36,593 bases of DNA, from the NCBI GenBank assembly GCA_045634445.1, contig JAZRAG010000079.1, positions 1 to 36,593 on the forward strand. Reading direction: 5' to 3'. The stretch's first letter is position 1; each line of letters starts with the position of its first letter. The position numbers and the translations under genes were made by a program. This document shows, in pieces, positions 15,718 through 24,525 of this stretch. The notes under the pieces are model-generated. The model was not told the DNA's origin. It saw nothing but the letters and a program-made list of their open reading frames with translations, and did no database searches. This stretch comes from Spyradenecus sp045634445. Its GTDB lineage: Bacteria; Verrucomicrobiota; Kiritimatiellia; RFP12; DVOR01.

Positions 15718-16506
15718 ATGAGCGAACATCCTCAGCAGAAGTACTGGAATTCAATCGCGAAAATGTATCGCGAGATTACACGAATTGACGCCTCTGACTT
15801 CCACTACGGACCTCTTTTGGCAGGTGAGAGTGAATTAAAACTGTTGCCTGCGTTGAAGCCTGGAATGACATCGTTAGAATTAGGTTGTGGCGAAGGTCAA
15901 AACAGTTGCTGGCTTGCGCGTCATGGTTTGAAGTGTATCGCAGTGGACATCTCCGAAGGTCAATTAGATTACGCGCGCAAAGATGCTGCTGCGGAAGGTT
16001 TAGAGATTGACTTCCGTCAGGGGACGATTGAGTCCTTTGACCCGCAAGGCGCTACATTCGATTTGATTACAAGCTCGCACGCATTTGAATTTGTTGCAGA
16101 GCCTTTCGAACAAGTCAAGCGCATTGCTTCTTGGTTAAACCCAGGAGGTACGTTGATGATTTCCACAGTTCATCCGGTCTATAATGGCGAATGGGTTGAA
16201 CTTGATGGTGAAGAAGGCGAAGCCGCATGGGGCCGCTTGCTTGTTAACTACTTTGAGCCGATTGATGATGTGCGCGAACAACCTTCTGGCCAGGGCTCTC
16301 CTGTAATTTCGCGAGCCTATCCTGTGAGCGCGTGGTTTAATGCTTTTCGTGCGGCAGGATTGGTGGTAGAACGGTTGGAAGAGCCGCCTGCGTCAAAGCA
16401 TCCGGCATATGCTTCAGATGATTGGCTGGATGCAATGGATGAATGCTCCGTAATCCCAACAACGATTATCTTAGTTGGACGTAAGCCTGAATCAACGAAT
16501 TGCTAA
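15718..16506 (+). CDS. SAM-dependent class I methyltransferase
   Basis: 262 aa soluble enzyme. Motif I LELGCGEGQNSCWLA (about residues 53-67) binds S-adenosylmethionine; acidic VDIS (motif II), FDLITSSHAFEFV (motif IV) and LNPGGTLMIS (post-motif) follow in Methyltransf_11/25 order. The substrate cannot be read; the closing part (VISRAYPVSAWFNAFRAAGLVVERLEEP) is typical of small-molecule methyltransferases. Sixteen bases after the Nudix gene, so probably co-transcribed, and followed by a hairpin. Confidence 0.88.
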   Translation: MSEHPQQKYWNSIAKMYREITRIDASDFHYGPLLAGESELKLLPALKPGMTSLELGCGEGQNSCWLARHGLKCIAVDISEGQLDYARKDAAAEGLEIDFRQGTIESFDPQGATFDLITSSHAFEFVAEPFEQVKRIASWLNPGGTLMISTVHPVYNGEWVELDGEEGEAAWGRLLVNYFEPIDDVREQPSGQGSPVISRAYPVSAWFNAFRAAGLVVERLEEPPASKHPAYASDDWLDAMDECSVIPTTIILVGRKPESTNC

Positions 16507-16516
16507 TGGGAATGAA

Positions 16517-16548
16517 ATTGCGTGGATGATGAAGGTCGCCCACGCAAT
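16517..16548 (+). terminator. Hairpin between methyltransferase and NamZ-like genes
   Basis: ATTGCGTGG (16517-16525) pairs perfectly with CCACGCAAT (16540-16548) across a 14-base loop, followed by CTTGTATT. The U-tract is weak and the next start codon is only 12 bases away, so it may act as terminator, attenuator or leader structure. Confidence 0.5.
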
Positions 16549-16559
16549 CTTGTATTGTG

Positions 16560-17627
16560 ATGAATATGAAGCCTGGCATTGAAACATGGTTAGCCTCTGC
16601 AAAACCAACTTGGCGTGTGGGTTTGCTTTCACATCAAGCGGCATTGTTGTCCACGGGTGAAACGTCTGCGCAAGCGATGCGTCGCGTGTTTGGTGCTCAT
16701 TTCAAAGCTTTGTTTGGCCCAGAACATGGTTACTTTGGTGGTGCAGCTGCTGGCGAAAAGATGGGTCATCAAGCGCACCCTTTGTGGGGGATTCCTGTTT
16801 ATTCGTTGTATGGTGAGTATCGTAAGCCTACGCCAGAGATGCTGGAAGGGTTAGACTTCCTTGTGATTGATTTGCAAGACCTCGGCGTTCGTTGTTATAC
16901 CTATTTAGCAACGTTACTCCTCGCGCTTGAAGCGTGTGAAGAATGTGGCGTACAGTGCGTAGTGTGCGATCGTCCGATTCCTTTTCATACAATTGAGGAT
17001 GGCCCAATAGCAGAAGCTGAACACTTTTCCTTTGTCGCGCCGTGTGCGTTACCGTTTGTTTATGGTAAAACGCACACAGAGGTGGCACGCTGGAGCGGTA
17101 AACCTCATATTGCTGCGCCAATGTTGGGATATGACGAACGGTTTACTATTGCGCGTCCGCAAGGGATGCCAGAGTTTATCCCGCCAAGTCCTGCGATTCG
17201 TACGTGGGAGACTGCGCGTCTGTATCCTGCGCTTGTCTTCGCTGAAGCCTTACCCCAATATGATATTGGGCGCGGAAGCGCAATGGCGTTTCGAATGTTA
17301 AGTGCGCCATGGATCAATGGTGAGGCTTTGTCGGCGGCAATTAATCAAGCGGAGATCCCTGGCGTTCGCGCCTTTGACTTTACGCAATGCGTAGAGCAGG
17401 GCGCTATTCGTCTTCATATTGTAGACGACCTGCTTTATCGTCCATGGCAAACGGCATGTGCATTGTTGAAGCTGTTACATGAACACTACGGAGACGATCA
17501 CCTTTTCGCGCATCCCAATGCACGCCCGGCGTGGATGACTAAGCTCTGTGGCACAACCTCATGGCAAACGTTGATTCCGAACATGGTGATCGCCGATCCA
17601 GAACGGTCTCGAAAGGACTTAATTTGA
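16560..17627 (+). CDS. NamZ-like (DUF1343, GH171) exo-beta-N-acetylmuramidase
   Basis: 355 aa. Family members remove terminal MurNAc from muropeptide glycans in peptidoglycan recycling. Family hallmarks are present: VGLLSHQAALLS, LFGPEHGYFGG, AGEKM, GIPVYSLYG, PTPEMLEGLDFLVIDLQDLGVRCYTYL and VVCDRP. The usual DRPNPxGG loop is replaced by DRPIPFHTIEDGPIAEAEH, so it belongs to a divergent branch. It is shorter than typical members (about 390 aa or more) and has no signal peptide from any of the starts GTG 16557, ATG 16560 or ATG 16566, implying a cytoplasmic enzyme or an unusual start. No good SD is visible; the hairpin at 16517-16548 sits directly upstream. Confidence 0.8.
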   Translation: MNMKPGIETWLASAKPTWRVGLLSHQAALLSTGETSAQAMRRVFGAHFKALFGPEHGYFGGAAAGEKMGHQAHPLWGIPVYSLYGEYRKPTPEMLEGLDFLVIDLQDLGVRCYTYLATLLLALEACEECGVQCVVCDRPIPFHTIEDGPIAEAEHFSFVAPCALPFVYGKTHTEVARWSGKPHIAAPMLGYDERFTIARPQGMPEFIPPSPAIRTWETARLYPALVFAEALPQYDIGRGSAMAFRMLSAPWINGEALSAAINQAEIPGVRAFDFTQCVEQGAIRLHIVDDLLYRPWQTACALLKLLHEHYGDDHLFAHPNARPAWMTKLCGTTSWQTLIPNMVIADPERSRKDLI

Positions 17628-17664
17628 GGAAAAACAAAAAAGTTAAAATTTTTGAAAAAAGTGC

Positions 17665-17693
17665 TTGCATTAAAATTTTGAATATTATATAAT
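17665..17693 (+). promoter_or_regulatory. Strong promoter of the tRNA pair
   Basis: TTGCAT (17665-17670), 17-bp spacer and consensus TATAAT (17688-17693), set in A/T-rich DNA with A-tracts upstream (17630-17660) that could serve as an UP element. The start would fall about 8 bases before the first tRNA. Confidence 0.88.
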
Positions 17694-17707
17694 ATGCCTC
17701 GTTTTAC

Positions 17708-17784
17708 GCGCCTCTAGCTCAATTGGATAGAGCATCTGACTACGGATCAGAAGGTTGGTGGTTCAAATCCACCGAGGCGCGCCA
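17708..17784 (+). tRNA. tRNA-Arg (anticodon ACG)
   Basis: 77 nt. Acceptor GCGCCTC (17708-17714) pairs with GAGGCGC (17774-17780), discriminator G, and CCA is encoded (17782-17784). Anticodon stem TCTGA/TCAGA encloses CTACGGA, so the anticodon is ACG (A34 presumably inosine) reading CGU/CGC/CGA. T-arm GGTGG-TTCAAAT-CCACC is intact. Confidence 0.96.
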
Positions 17785-17794
17785 TCTCCCAGAT

Positions 17795-17871
<77 letters not shown>

Positions 17872-17877
17872 ATTTCC

Positions 17878-17905
17878 AAGACCACCGAGCAGGTGGTCTT
17901 TTTGT
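17878..17905 (+). terminator. Rho-independent terminator after the tRNA pair
   Basis: AAGACCACC (17878-17886) pairs perfectly with GGTGGTCTT (17892-17900) around GAGCA, followed by TTT. Located seven bases after the initiator tRNA. Confidence 0.92.
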
Positions 17906-18028
17906 TTGTATTATTCGCGTATTTTGAGGAGTTACCTTCTGAACGGGTAGCTTTTCGATTTAATCGTCAGATTTCTGCAGAATTGTGTGTGAAAATCGCG
18001 GATTCTATTTCCCATTTTGCTCAAAATA

Positions 18029-18059
18029 TGGTTTAATATTAAGGAATAACGAAAAGAGG
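18029..18059 (+). promoter_or_regulatory. Probable promoter and SD of serS
   Basis: Extended -10 TGG-TTTAAT (TTTAAT at 18032-18037); the -35 is not convincing. AGAGG at 18055-18059 is five bases before the ATG at 18065. Confidence 0.5.
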
Positions 18060-18064
18060 CTAAA

Positions 18065-19342
18065 ATGCTTGATATTAAGCGTATACGTGAAACTCCAGAT
18101 GAAGTTCGTGAAGGTTTAACGCGCCGTTGGATGGATCCCGCATTGGTGGATGCTGTTTTGGCGCTTGATGCTCGTCGTCGTACGTTGGTGACAGAGGTGG
18201 ATTCGCTCAAGGCGAAGCGCAACGAAGTCTCCAAGTCGATTGGTGTCCGCGTGAAGGCGGGCGAAGATGTGACGGCGATTAAGGAAGAAATGCGCGCTCT
18301 TGGCGATGAAATTGCTGCTAAGGACGTTGAAATTCGTACGGTTGATGAAGAATTCCGCACGGCAATGTTGCGCATTCCGAATGTGCCGAACAAGGATATC
18401 GCAACGGGTCCTGATAGCTCTTGCAATCGTGATGTGCGTCATGTGGGCGAAGAGCGCGTCTTTGATTTTGAACCTTTGGATCATATTGAACTCGGTGAAA
18501 AGCTTGGTATTTTTGACTTCCCGCGTGGCGTGAAGTTGACGGGTACGGGCTTCCCGATCCTTTTGGGGCAGGGCGCGAAGTTGCAGCGCGCATTGATTCA
18601 GTATATGCTGGACTTGCACACGCAGAACCAGGGCTACACTGAAATGTTGCCTCCGTTCGTGGTGAATACGGCTTCGATGATTGGTACGGGTCAATTGCCG
18701 AAGATGCAGGATGATATGTATCACTGCGAAGTTGACGATTTCTGGTTGATTCCTACGGCAGAAGTGCCAGTGACGAATTACTACCGCGATGAAATCTTGG
18801 ATGCTGCACAGCTTCCGATTAAAATGACGGCTTATACGCCTTGTTTCCGTCGTGAAGCAGGTTCTGCAGGTAAGGATACGCGTGGTGTCTTGCGTGTGCA
18901 CCAGTTCGATAAGGTGGAGATGGTGAAGTTTGTTGAACCTTCTACCTCTTATGATGAACTCGAGAGCCTCGTGAAGGATGCTGAGGACGTTTTGACGGGC
19001 TTGGGCTTGAATTTCCGCGTGTTGGAACTCTGCTCTGGCGACATTTCCTTCTCTGCTGCGAAGTGCTATGACATTGAATTGTGGGCTCCTGGCCAGAAGG
19101 CTTGGTTGGAAGTGTCGAGCTGCTCGAACTTCGAAAGCTTCCAGGCACGTCGTGCGAATATTCGCTACCGCGGTCCTGATGGTAAGCCTGCCTTTATTCA
19201 TACGCTTAATGGCTCGGGTGTAGCTTTGCCGCGCTTGATGATTGCAATTCTCGAACAGTGCCAGCAGGCAGATGGTTCGGTGTTGTTGCCTGAAGCCATC
19301 CGTCCTTACATGGGCACGGATCGTTTGGTTCCTGTGAAGTAA
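18065..19342 (+). CDS. serS: Seryl-tRNA synthetase
   Basis: 425 aa class II synthetase charging tRNA-Ser (and tRNA-Sec where present). N-terminal antiparallel coiled-coil arm (about residues 1-110, DSLKAKRNEVSKSIG...) that grips the tRNA long variable arm; catalytic core with motif 2 CFRREAGSAGKDTRGVLRVHQF and motif 3 GSGVALPRLMIAILEQ near the C-terminus, TAEVPVTN and SSCSNFESFQARRANIRYR serine-site loop. Length is typical. Nine bases upstream of def. Confidence 0.97.
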   Translation: MLDIKRIRETPDEVREGLTRRWMDPALVDAVLALDARRRTLVTEVDSLKAKRNEVSKSIGVRVKAGEDVTAIKEEMRALGDEIAAKDVEIRTVDEEFRTAMLRIPNVPNKDIATGPDSSCNRDVRHVGEERVFDFEPLDHIELGEKLGIFDFPRGVKLTGTGFPILLGQGAKLQRALIQYMLDLHTQNQGYTEMLPPFVVNTASMIGTGQLPKMQDDMYHCEVDDFWLIPTAEVPVTNYYRDEILDAAQLPIKMTAYTPCFRREAGSAGKDTRGVLRVHQFDKVEMVKFVEPSTSYDELESLVKDAEDVLTGLGLNFRVLELCSGDISFSAAKCYDIELWAPGQKAWLEVSSCSNFESFQARRANIRYRGPDGKPAFIHTLNGSGVALPRLMIAILEQCQQADGSVLLPEAIRPYMGTDRLVPVK

Positions 19343-19351
19343 AGAACAGCC

Positions 19352-19912
19352 ATGGCGAAAATTGGACCTTTACAGATGTGCCACTGGGGCAATCCGATTC
19401 TTCGGAAGCCTTGCGTGCCTGTGGAGATGATTACTGAAGAACTGCGTCATTTGGCGATTGACATGATTGAAACCATGTACAGTGCCAATGGCGTGGGGCT
19501 CGCCGCTCCGCAGATTGGCCGCAGTGAAAGCCTTTGTGTGATTGACGTCCCAGAAGATGCGGAAAAGGAAGAATACGTAGAGGTGAATGCCTCGATTCCG
19601 ATGCCGCTCGTGATGTTTAATCCTGAGATTCTTTCGAAGGAAGGCGAACAGACGGATGAGGAGGGATGTCTCTCCTTCCCATCAATTCATGCGCCTGTAA
19701 CGCGTGCGGATAAGGTGTCCTTTACGTTTGCTGATATCAATGGCCAACGTCAGATGTACACCGCGTATGGCTTGCTTGCGCGTGCTGTGCAGCATGAGTT
19801 GGAACACCTCAAGGGTGGCGTCTTCATTGACAATGTTGCAGATAAGACTGAAATCGCAACGAAGTTGGAGAAGTTGGAAGCCAAGACCAAGCGCAAGCTC
19901 GGTATTGCGTAA
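19352..19912 (+). CDS. def: Peptide deformylase
   Basis: 186 aa metalloenzyme (Fe2+ or Zn2+) removing the formyl group from nascent N-terminal Met. All three motifs are present: GVGLAAPQIG (about residues 47-56), EGCLSFP with the metal Cys, and QHELEHLKG with HExxH supplying two His ligands and the catalytic Glu. The usual HExDH Asp is Glu here (HELEH), a mild variant. Encoded with serS and just after the initiator tRNA gene, so three translation functions cluster. Confidence 0.95.
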   Translation: MAKIGPLQMCHWGNPILRKPCVPVEMITEELRHLAIDMIETMYSANGVGLAAPQIGRSESLCVIDVPEDAEKEEYVEVNASIPMPLVMFNPEILSKEGEQTDEEGCLSFPSIHAPVTRADKVSFTFADINGQRQMYTAYGLLARAVQHELEHLKGGVFIDNVADKTEIATKLEKLEAKTKRKLGIA

Positions 19913-19936
19913 TCAATCGTCTTCGCTAAAAAGATG

Positions 19937-19970
19937 CGCAGACGGATACCGTTCGTCTGCGTTTCTTTTT
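19937..19970 (+). terminator. Terminator after serS-def
   Basis: CGCAGACG (19937-19944) pairs with CGTCTGCG (19954-19961), followed by TTTCTTTTT; a smaller alternative ACGG/CCGT hairpin lies inside. Confidence 0.85.
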
Positions 19971-20003
19971 GAATGAAGATGTGCGAATGAAGTAGAGCGT
20001 GAC

Positions 20004-20981
20004 ATGCATTTGATGAATTGGAAAGCATTCTTGTTTGCGGTGATTTGCTGTGTGGGCTTAACGCTCAATGCGGCGATTCGCTTGTCGCTCTTAGACGAAA
20101 CCGCGCCGTTCAAGGCGGTCTTTGTGTCAAATGCTGACACGCTCTCACATACGGAGCCTTTGGTCGGCACTTTAGAAGTGACTGCGCCTTCAACGCTTGA
20201 TGTTGAAATCCCCGATTTGCAGGAGCGCTTCCGCGGGTTTACCTTCGTGGAAGACTTTGCGGTTGGTCGTACAGAAGCCGCGGGTAAAGCGCAGAAGCGG
20301 TGGCGTTTTCGTCTAACGCCTTCTGCGGAGGGTCCGTGGGCATTAAGGCCTTTTGTACTGAAGGCTAAGAACCTCCGCACAGGTGAATCGACTTCCTATT
20401 TGACGCAATTGGTGACCTTCCCAGCGCCTTTAGCATTGCCGCCAGCGACAGGTGAGCCAGAGGTGAACTTGTCGCCTGAATGGGTTGCGCCAGGATGGCA
20501 GACAATTGGTGTGTGGGTGCTGTGGGCATTACTTGCAGTGGGCGCTATTGTGGCAGCGGTTCCCTTGATTCGTCGCATTCGCCGCACATTGCATGAGCGG
20601 ACGTTGTCGCCTGAAGCGCGTGCGCAGCTGGAGCTCAACCGCTTACTGGCTGAGAACCTTTTGGCGCAAGGTCAGTTTAAACGCTTCTACTATGGTCTTA
20701 CGGGTGTGGTGCGCCGTTATTTCGAACGCGGTTATGCGCTGCGCGCGACGCGTCAAACAACGCAAGAGTTCTTGAGCGTTATTGCGAATGATGCGCGTGT
20801 AAGCGCGGCAGAACGCGCCGCGCTTGAGCAATTTCTCAATGCCGCAGATGCGATCAAGTTCGCAGGTATTGCGGCGACAGCGATAGAGGCTGAGTCTGCG
20901 ACGAATCACGTCCGTGCGTTGCTTGCAGAGGCCGCAGAACATCGCCAACAGATCGCGACGAGCGAAACTTCAAAGGCCTAA
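20004..20981 (+). CDS. Membrane protein, BatD/DUF4381-like
   Basis: 325 aa. N-terminal signal peptide or anchor (about residues 6-23), an extracytoplasmic beta-rich region (24-160), one transmembrane helix near 168-190 (IGVWVLWALLAVGAIVAAV) with a positive stop RRIRRTLHERT, and a cytoplasmic helical domain. The pattern YYGLTGVVRRYFERGYALRATRQTTQEFL followed by a DAIKFAG segment matches what is seen in BatD/DUF4381 proteins of the Bat (aerotolerance, MoxR-VWA) systems. No MoxR or VWA gene is adjacent, so its role is open. No strong SD; start could also be the ATG at 20013. Last gene on the plus strand before the convergent terminators. Confidence 0.72.
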   Translation: MHLMNWKAFLFAVICCVGLTLNAAIRLSLLDETAPFKAVFVSNADTLSHTEPLVGTLEVTAPSTLDVEIPDLQERFRGFTFVEDFAVGRTEAAGKAQKRWRFRLTPSAEGPWALRPFVLKAKNLRTGESTSYLTQLVTFPAPLALPPATGEPEVNLSPEWVAPGWQTIGVWVLWALLAVGAIVAAVPLIRRIRRTLHERTLSPEARAQLELNRLLAENLLAQGQFKRFYYGLTGVVRRYFERGYALRATRQTTQEFLSVIANDARVSAAERAALEQFLNAADAIKFAGIAATAIEAESATNHVRALLAEAAEHRQQIATSETSKA

Positions 20982-21018
20982 GAGATGCCCCCTTTTAGGG
21001 CCGTATTTTAACGTCAAA

Positions 21019-21060
21019 TGAAAAGAGGTTGAATTCACTTGCAATTCAACCTCTTTTCAA
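21019..21060. terminator. 17-bp perfect palindromic terminator
   Basis: TGAAAAGAGGTTGAATT (21019-21035) and its exact reverse complement (21043-21059) around CACTTGC. Because the stem begins and ends in A/T runs it can act in both directions. Confidence 0.85.
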
Positions 21061-21064
21061 TTTC

Positions 21065-21106
21065 AAAAAGGCTTGTTTTGATGAGCAAAACAAGCCTTTT
21101 TCATTT
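21065..21106. terminator. 16-bp perfect palindromic bidirectional terminator
   Basis: AAAAAGGCTTGTTTTG (21065-21080) and its exact reverse complement (21086-21101) around ATGAG; T-runs flank it on both strands. With the preceding palindrome it insulates the convergent operons. Confidence 0.92.
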
Positions 21107-21132
21107 TGGGCAGTTTTTGAAGGGGAAAAGGC

Positions 21133-22446
21133 TTATTTTCGCCGCCCATTGAGTAAGATTGAAATGATGAGAGCAAACCCTAAAAGAATCGGGTAGTACA
21201 GCGCGCCAATGAGTTTGAATGCACTCAGGGAAATGTGGCAACTATTCAGAATGCCAATAGCGATAAGCAGTTGGGCGCCATAAGGAATAAGCCCTTGGAC
21301 AGAGCATGAAGCAGAGTCAAGGATACTCGCGATGCGACGCGCGTTGCACCCATACTTTTGGGAGAGTTCCTTCGCAATGGGGCCAGCAATCACGATTGCG
21401 ACCGTGTTATTGGCCGTAAAGAGATTGACGCAGCCCACGAGTGCCGTAATGCCCAGTTCGCACTTCCACTTAGAGGTGACAAAACGTTCAATCTTCGTCA
21501 TCAAGTAAGCAATGCCGCCATTTGAACGAATCATATGCAGTAAGCCGCCTGCAAGAATCGCAATGATGAGCGTGTCGGCCATTGATTGAATCCCGCGTCC
21601 GCTACTGGTGAGCAAATCGCGGATAGCGATATCGCCAACAAAGTGCCCTGTAAACACCGAGAAGAGCGCACCTAAAAAGAGCAACGCCATAACGTTAAAC
21701 CCTGAAAGCGCGCCTGCTAAAATCAGGAGATAGGGCAATGTCGCAAGGATGTCCTTGAATGAAATATCGCTTAAAACAGGGGGCAACTGTATGTTTTTGC
21801 CAACAAAGAAGTAGATGCACAGCGTGACAATCGTTGTGGGCAACGCAATCTGGATGTTTGTTAAGAACTTCTCACGCATGGCGATACCCTGCGTTCGCGT
21901 AGCGGCGATGGTCGTATCTGAAATCATCGACATGTTATCGCCAAACATCGCACCGCCAATCACAGCGCCTGCCATTAACGCCGCATCCAAGTTCATTGAT
22001 TGAATAAGACCTGCTGCAATCGGCATCACCGCTGCAATCGTGCCACAACTTGTCCCAATCGCCAATGAAATCAAACAAGAGATGAGGAAAAAGCCCGGGA
22101 TGAGGAATTGGTCTGGAATCAAATGACGGCAAATCAGAACCGTGGCCTCCACAGAACCCGCCGCTTGAGCCGTCGCAGCAAAGGCGCCTGCGAGCACAAA
22201 GATGAGGCACATAATCATAATGTCGCACTCGCCCATACCCTTTGCGAAGAGTTCCATCTTCTCAGAAAGCTTCGCCTTACGATTTAAAGTAAAGGCAGAC
22301 GCGGCAGCCACAAGAAACGCGATTGGCATCGGAATCGCGTAGAAATCACCCGTCCAGAGCGAGATGCCCAAATAGAAGAGAAGAAAGACCAAAAACGGAA
22401 TTAAGGCTTTTGGATTTGGACGTGGCGCATTCGGCTGAGTAAGCAT
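21133..22446 (-). CDS. NhaC-type Na+/H+ antiporter family protein
   Basis: 437 aa, about 10-12 transmembrane segments. The NhaC signature region is clear: LISLAIGTSCGTIAAVMPIAAGL followed by GAVIGGAMFGDNMSMISDTTIAATRTQG (about residues 125-190). The second half repeats the fold with VGCVNLFTANNTVAIVIAGPIAKELS. It should exchange Na+ (or an organic substrate, as in the malate-lactate member MleN) for protons across the inner membrane; substrate is not readable. Last gene of the minus-strand run, 24 bases after recQ with AAAGG as SD. Confidence 0.85.
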   Translation of the reverse strand: MLTQPNAPRPNPKALIPFLVFLLFYLGISLWTGDFYAIPMPIAFLVAAASAFTLNRKAKLSEKMELFAKGMGECDIMIMCLIFVLAGAFAATAQAAGSVEATVLICRHLIPDQFLIPGFFLISCLISLAIGTSCGTIAAVMPIAAGLIQSMNLDAALMAGAVIGGAMFGDNMSMISDTTIAATRTQGIAMREKFLTNIQIALPTTIVTLCIYFFVGKNIQLPPVLSDISFKDILATLPYLLILAGALSGFNVMALLFLGALFSVFTGHFVGDIAIRDLLTSSGRGIQSMADTLIIAILAGGLLHMIRSNGGIAYLMTKIERFVTSKWKCELGITALVGCVNLFTANNTVAIVIAGPIAKELSQKYGCNARRIASILDSASCSVQGLIPYGAQLLIAIGILNSCHISLSAFKLIGALYYPILLGFALIISILLNGRRK

Positions 22447-22470
22447 AATAAGCCTTTGTTAGAAATGGAG

Positions 22471-24525
22471 TTATTCGTATTGGCGGACAATCTCTAAAAT
22501 GGCCTCGCCATGCTTTTCGAGACGGCGCACACCAATGCCAGAAATGAGGAAAAGCTCATCTAACGTCGTGGGACGTTTGCGTGCGATTTCTGCCACCATC
22601 GACGCATTGAGAATGCAGAATGGCGGCAAGGCGAGACGTTGCGCCTCGCTTTTCACCCATTCGCGCAGCGCGACAGCTAAGCCACAGTGGGGTGATTGCG
22701 GTTTGGTAAGGTGCTTTGGACGGCGAATCTCCACGGGCGCTAATTGTAAAAACCGCTCAGGAATGAGCCGTTCCTTAATAAGGTCATATCCCTTTCGCGT
22801 GACCGTCATCTCAATAAGACATCCTTCAAACAGAAGCGATTCGCCCAATGCCATTAAGACTTCACGTGACTGATCCGCGAGAATGCCATATGTGCTAAGC
22901 GCCTTCCATTTCGCGTCAGCCTCGCCACGGAGAATCTCAATTGCTAATGCGAGATCACCTTCGCCATGCATACGAACGATACACGTGAGGATCTTGCGTA
23001 AAATCGTACGCGTCTCTTCCGTGAGCGGTAATCGAGGCGGCAAGTGTTTAAACGGATGACATTGGTCACAACGGACACATCTGCGCTGCGTAGCACGTTC
23101 GCCAAAGTAGTTGAGCAAATACTGATGACGACACGAACGTAACCCAACGAAGCGTAACATCATCTGCAAGCGCGCATTATCCGCTTGAGCCTTCTCTTGA
23201 AGTTCATCGCAAACCGCCTGCAAAGCCGCTGGATTCGTCTTTTTTGGAACGCAAACCGTAGAGTAGGGGTCATTTGCCGAACGCGTACGCGTGACAAGCC
23301 CACGACGTTCAAAATGTGCCATCAAACAGCGAATCGTTTGCTCAGAAGCAAAGCCCGCACGGCCTGCCCACTCTTCAGGGCTTAACATTGCTCCGCCATT
23401 GGGCGACTGCGCACATGCGTTTCGAATCGCGGCATAACACTCAAAGATATGCTCAGGTGGCGGCGTTGCAGCCGTAATGAAGAACTCTTGTGTGCGAATG
23501 TCTGCCGGCGAAAAGAGGAGTTCGCACCATGAAAACGCACCATCGCGTCCGGCACGACCGACTTCTTGATAATAGGCTTCCACAGAGCCTGGTAAATCCC
23601 AGTGCAAGACAAAGCGGATATCCGCGCGATCAACGCCCATGCCAAAGGCATTCGTTGCCACTACGACAGGCGCATCCCCTCGCATAAAGGCATCTTGCAC
23701 GCGCGTGCGTTCGCTATCTTCCATTGCGCCATGATAGGCGATGATGCGATGGCCATGTGGCTTAAGCAACGTTTGTACGCGCTCTACGGCCCTTCGCGTG
23801 GCACAGTAGATAATGCCCGTGTGAAAGGTCTCTAAAACCTGCAAAAGACGCTCAAGCTTCTCAGCGTTAGTGCGCACGCGCGTGACAGTCAGATGTAGGT
23901 TCGGACGCGCGAATCCCGTGACGAAGATGTCGGGCTGAGGACGGTGATTCTTGCCAAGACCAAGGTGCTTGATGATGTCCTTGCGTACATCATCGGTCGC
24001 GGTGGCGGTTACGGCAATGATGCGAATGTCAGCAGGCAGCGCCGCTACGATGTGTTCTAAGTGAAGATAGTCAGGGCGGAAGTCATGCCCCCACGTACTG
24101 ATACAATGCGCTTCATCAATCGCGAGAATGCGTAATGGCGTCTCTTCAAGCGCCTCCAAAAAGCGGGGATTACGAAAGCGCTCAGGTGCCACGTAAACCA
24201 GGCGATACCGCCCCATTCGCATACCATTAAGGCGAAAAGCTGTCTCTGCAGGCGTAAGGGTAGAATTGAGATACGTTGCAGAGATATTGCGCGCCGTCAA
24301 CGCATCCACTTGGTCCTTCATCAATGCAATCAGAGGCGACACCACAAGCGTCGTGCCATCGGTTAACATTGCAGGAAGTTGGAAACACAGACTCTTGCCA
24401 GAGCCCGTAGGCATTACAACGAGGGCATCTTTACCAGAGAGGATTGCACGAACGGCAGCCTCTTGTCCAGGACGGAATTCAGAGAAGCCGAAACCAGATT
24501 CAAGAGCCTCGTAAAGTGCATCCAT
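22471..24525 (-). CDS. recQ: ATP-dependent DNA helicase RecQ
   Basis: 684 aa, superfamily 2, 3'-5' helicase in recombination and fork repair. Walker A MPTGSGKS (residues 38-45), DEAH (137-140), aromatic-rich loop HCISTWGHDFRPDY, motif VI YYQEVGRAGRDG. About 75 residues between the helicase core and the zinc site (LSPEEWAGRAGFASEQTIRCLMAHFERRGLV) form an extra winged-helix-like insertion not in E. coli RecQ (609 aa). The zinc site is SCRHQYLLNYFGE...CVRCDQC, then an RQC region and a C-terminal HRDC domain (PTTLDELFLISGIGVRRLEKHG). The ATG follows directly on the stop of the thioredoxin-like gene (TAAATG), indicating translational coupling. Confidence 0.95.
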   Translation of the reverse strand: MDALYEALESGFGFSEFRPGQEAAVRAILSGKDALVVMPTGSGKSLCFQLPAMLTDGTTLVVSPLIALMKDQVDALTARNISATYLNSTLTPAETAFRLNGMRMGRYRLVYVAPERFRNPRFLEALEETPLRILAIDEAHCISTWGHDFRPDYLHLEHIVAALPADIRIIAVTATATDDVRKDIIKHLGLGKNHRPQPDIFVTGFARPNLHLTVTRVRTNAEKLERLLQVLETFHTGIIYCATRRAVERVQTLLKPHGHRIIAYHGAMEDSERTRVQDAFMRGDAPVVVATNAFGMGVDRADIRFVLHWDLPGSVEAYYQEVGRAGRDGAFSWCELLFSPADIRTQEFFITAATPPPEHIFECYAAIRNACAQSPNGGAMLSPEEWAGRAGFASEQTIRCLMAHFERRGLVTRTRSANDPYSTVCVPKKTNPAALQAVCDELQEKAQADNARLQMMLRFVGLRSCRHQYLLNYFGERATQRRCVRCDQCHPFKHLPPRLPLTEETRTILRKILTCIVRMHGEGDLALAIEILRGEADAKWKALSTYGILADQSREVLMALGESLLFEGCLIEMTVTRKGYDLIKERLIPERFLQLAPVEIRRPKHLTKPQSPHCGLAVALREWVKSEAQRLALPPFCILNASMVAEIARKRPTTLDELFLISGIGVRRLEKHGEAILEIVRQYE

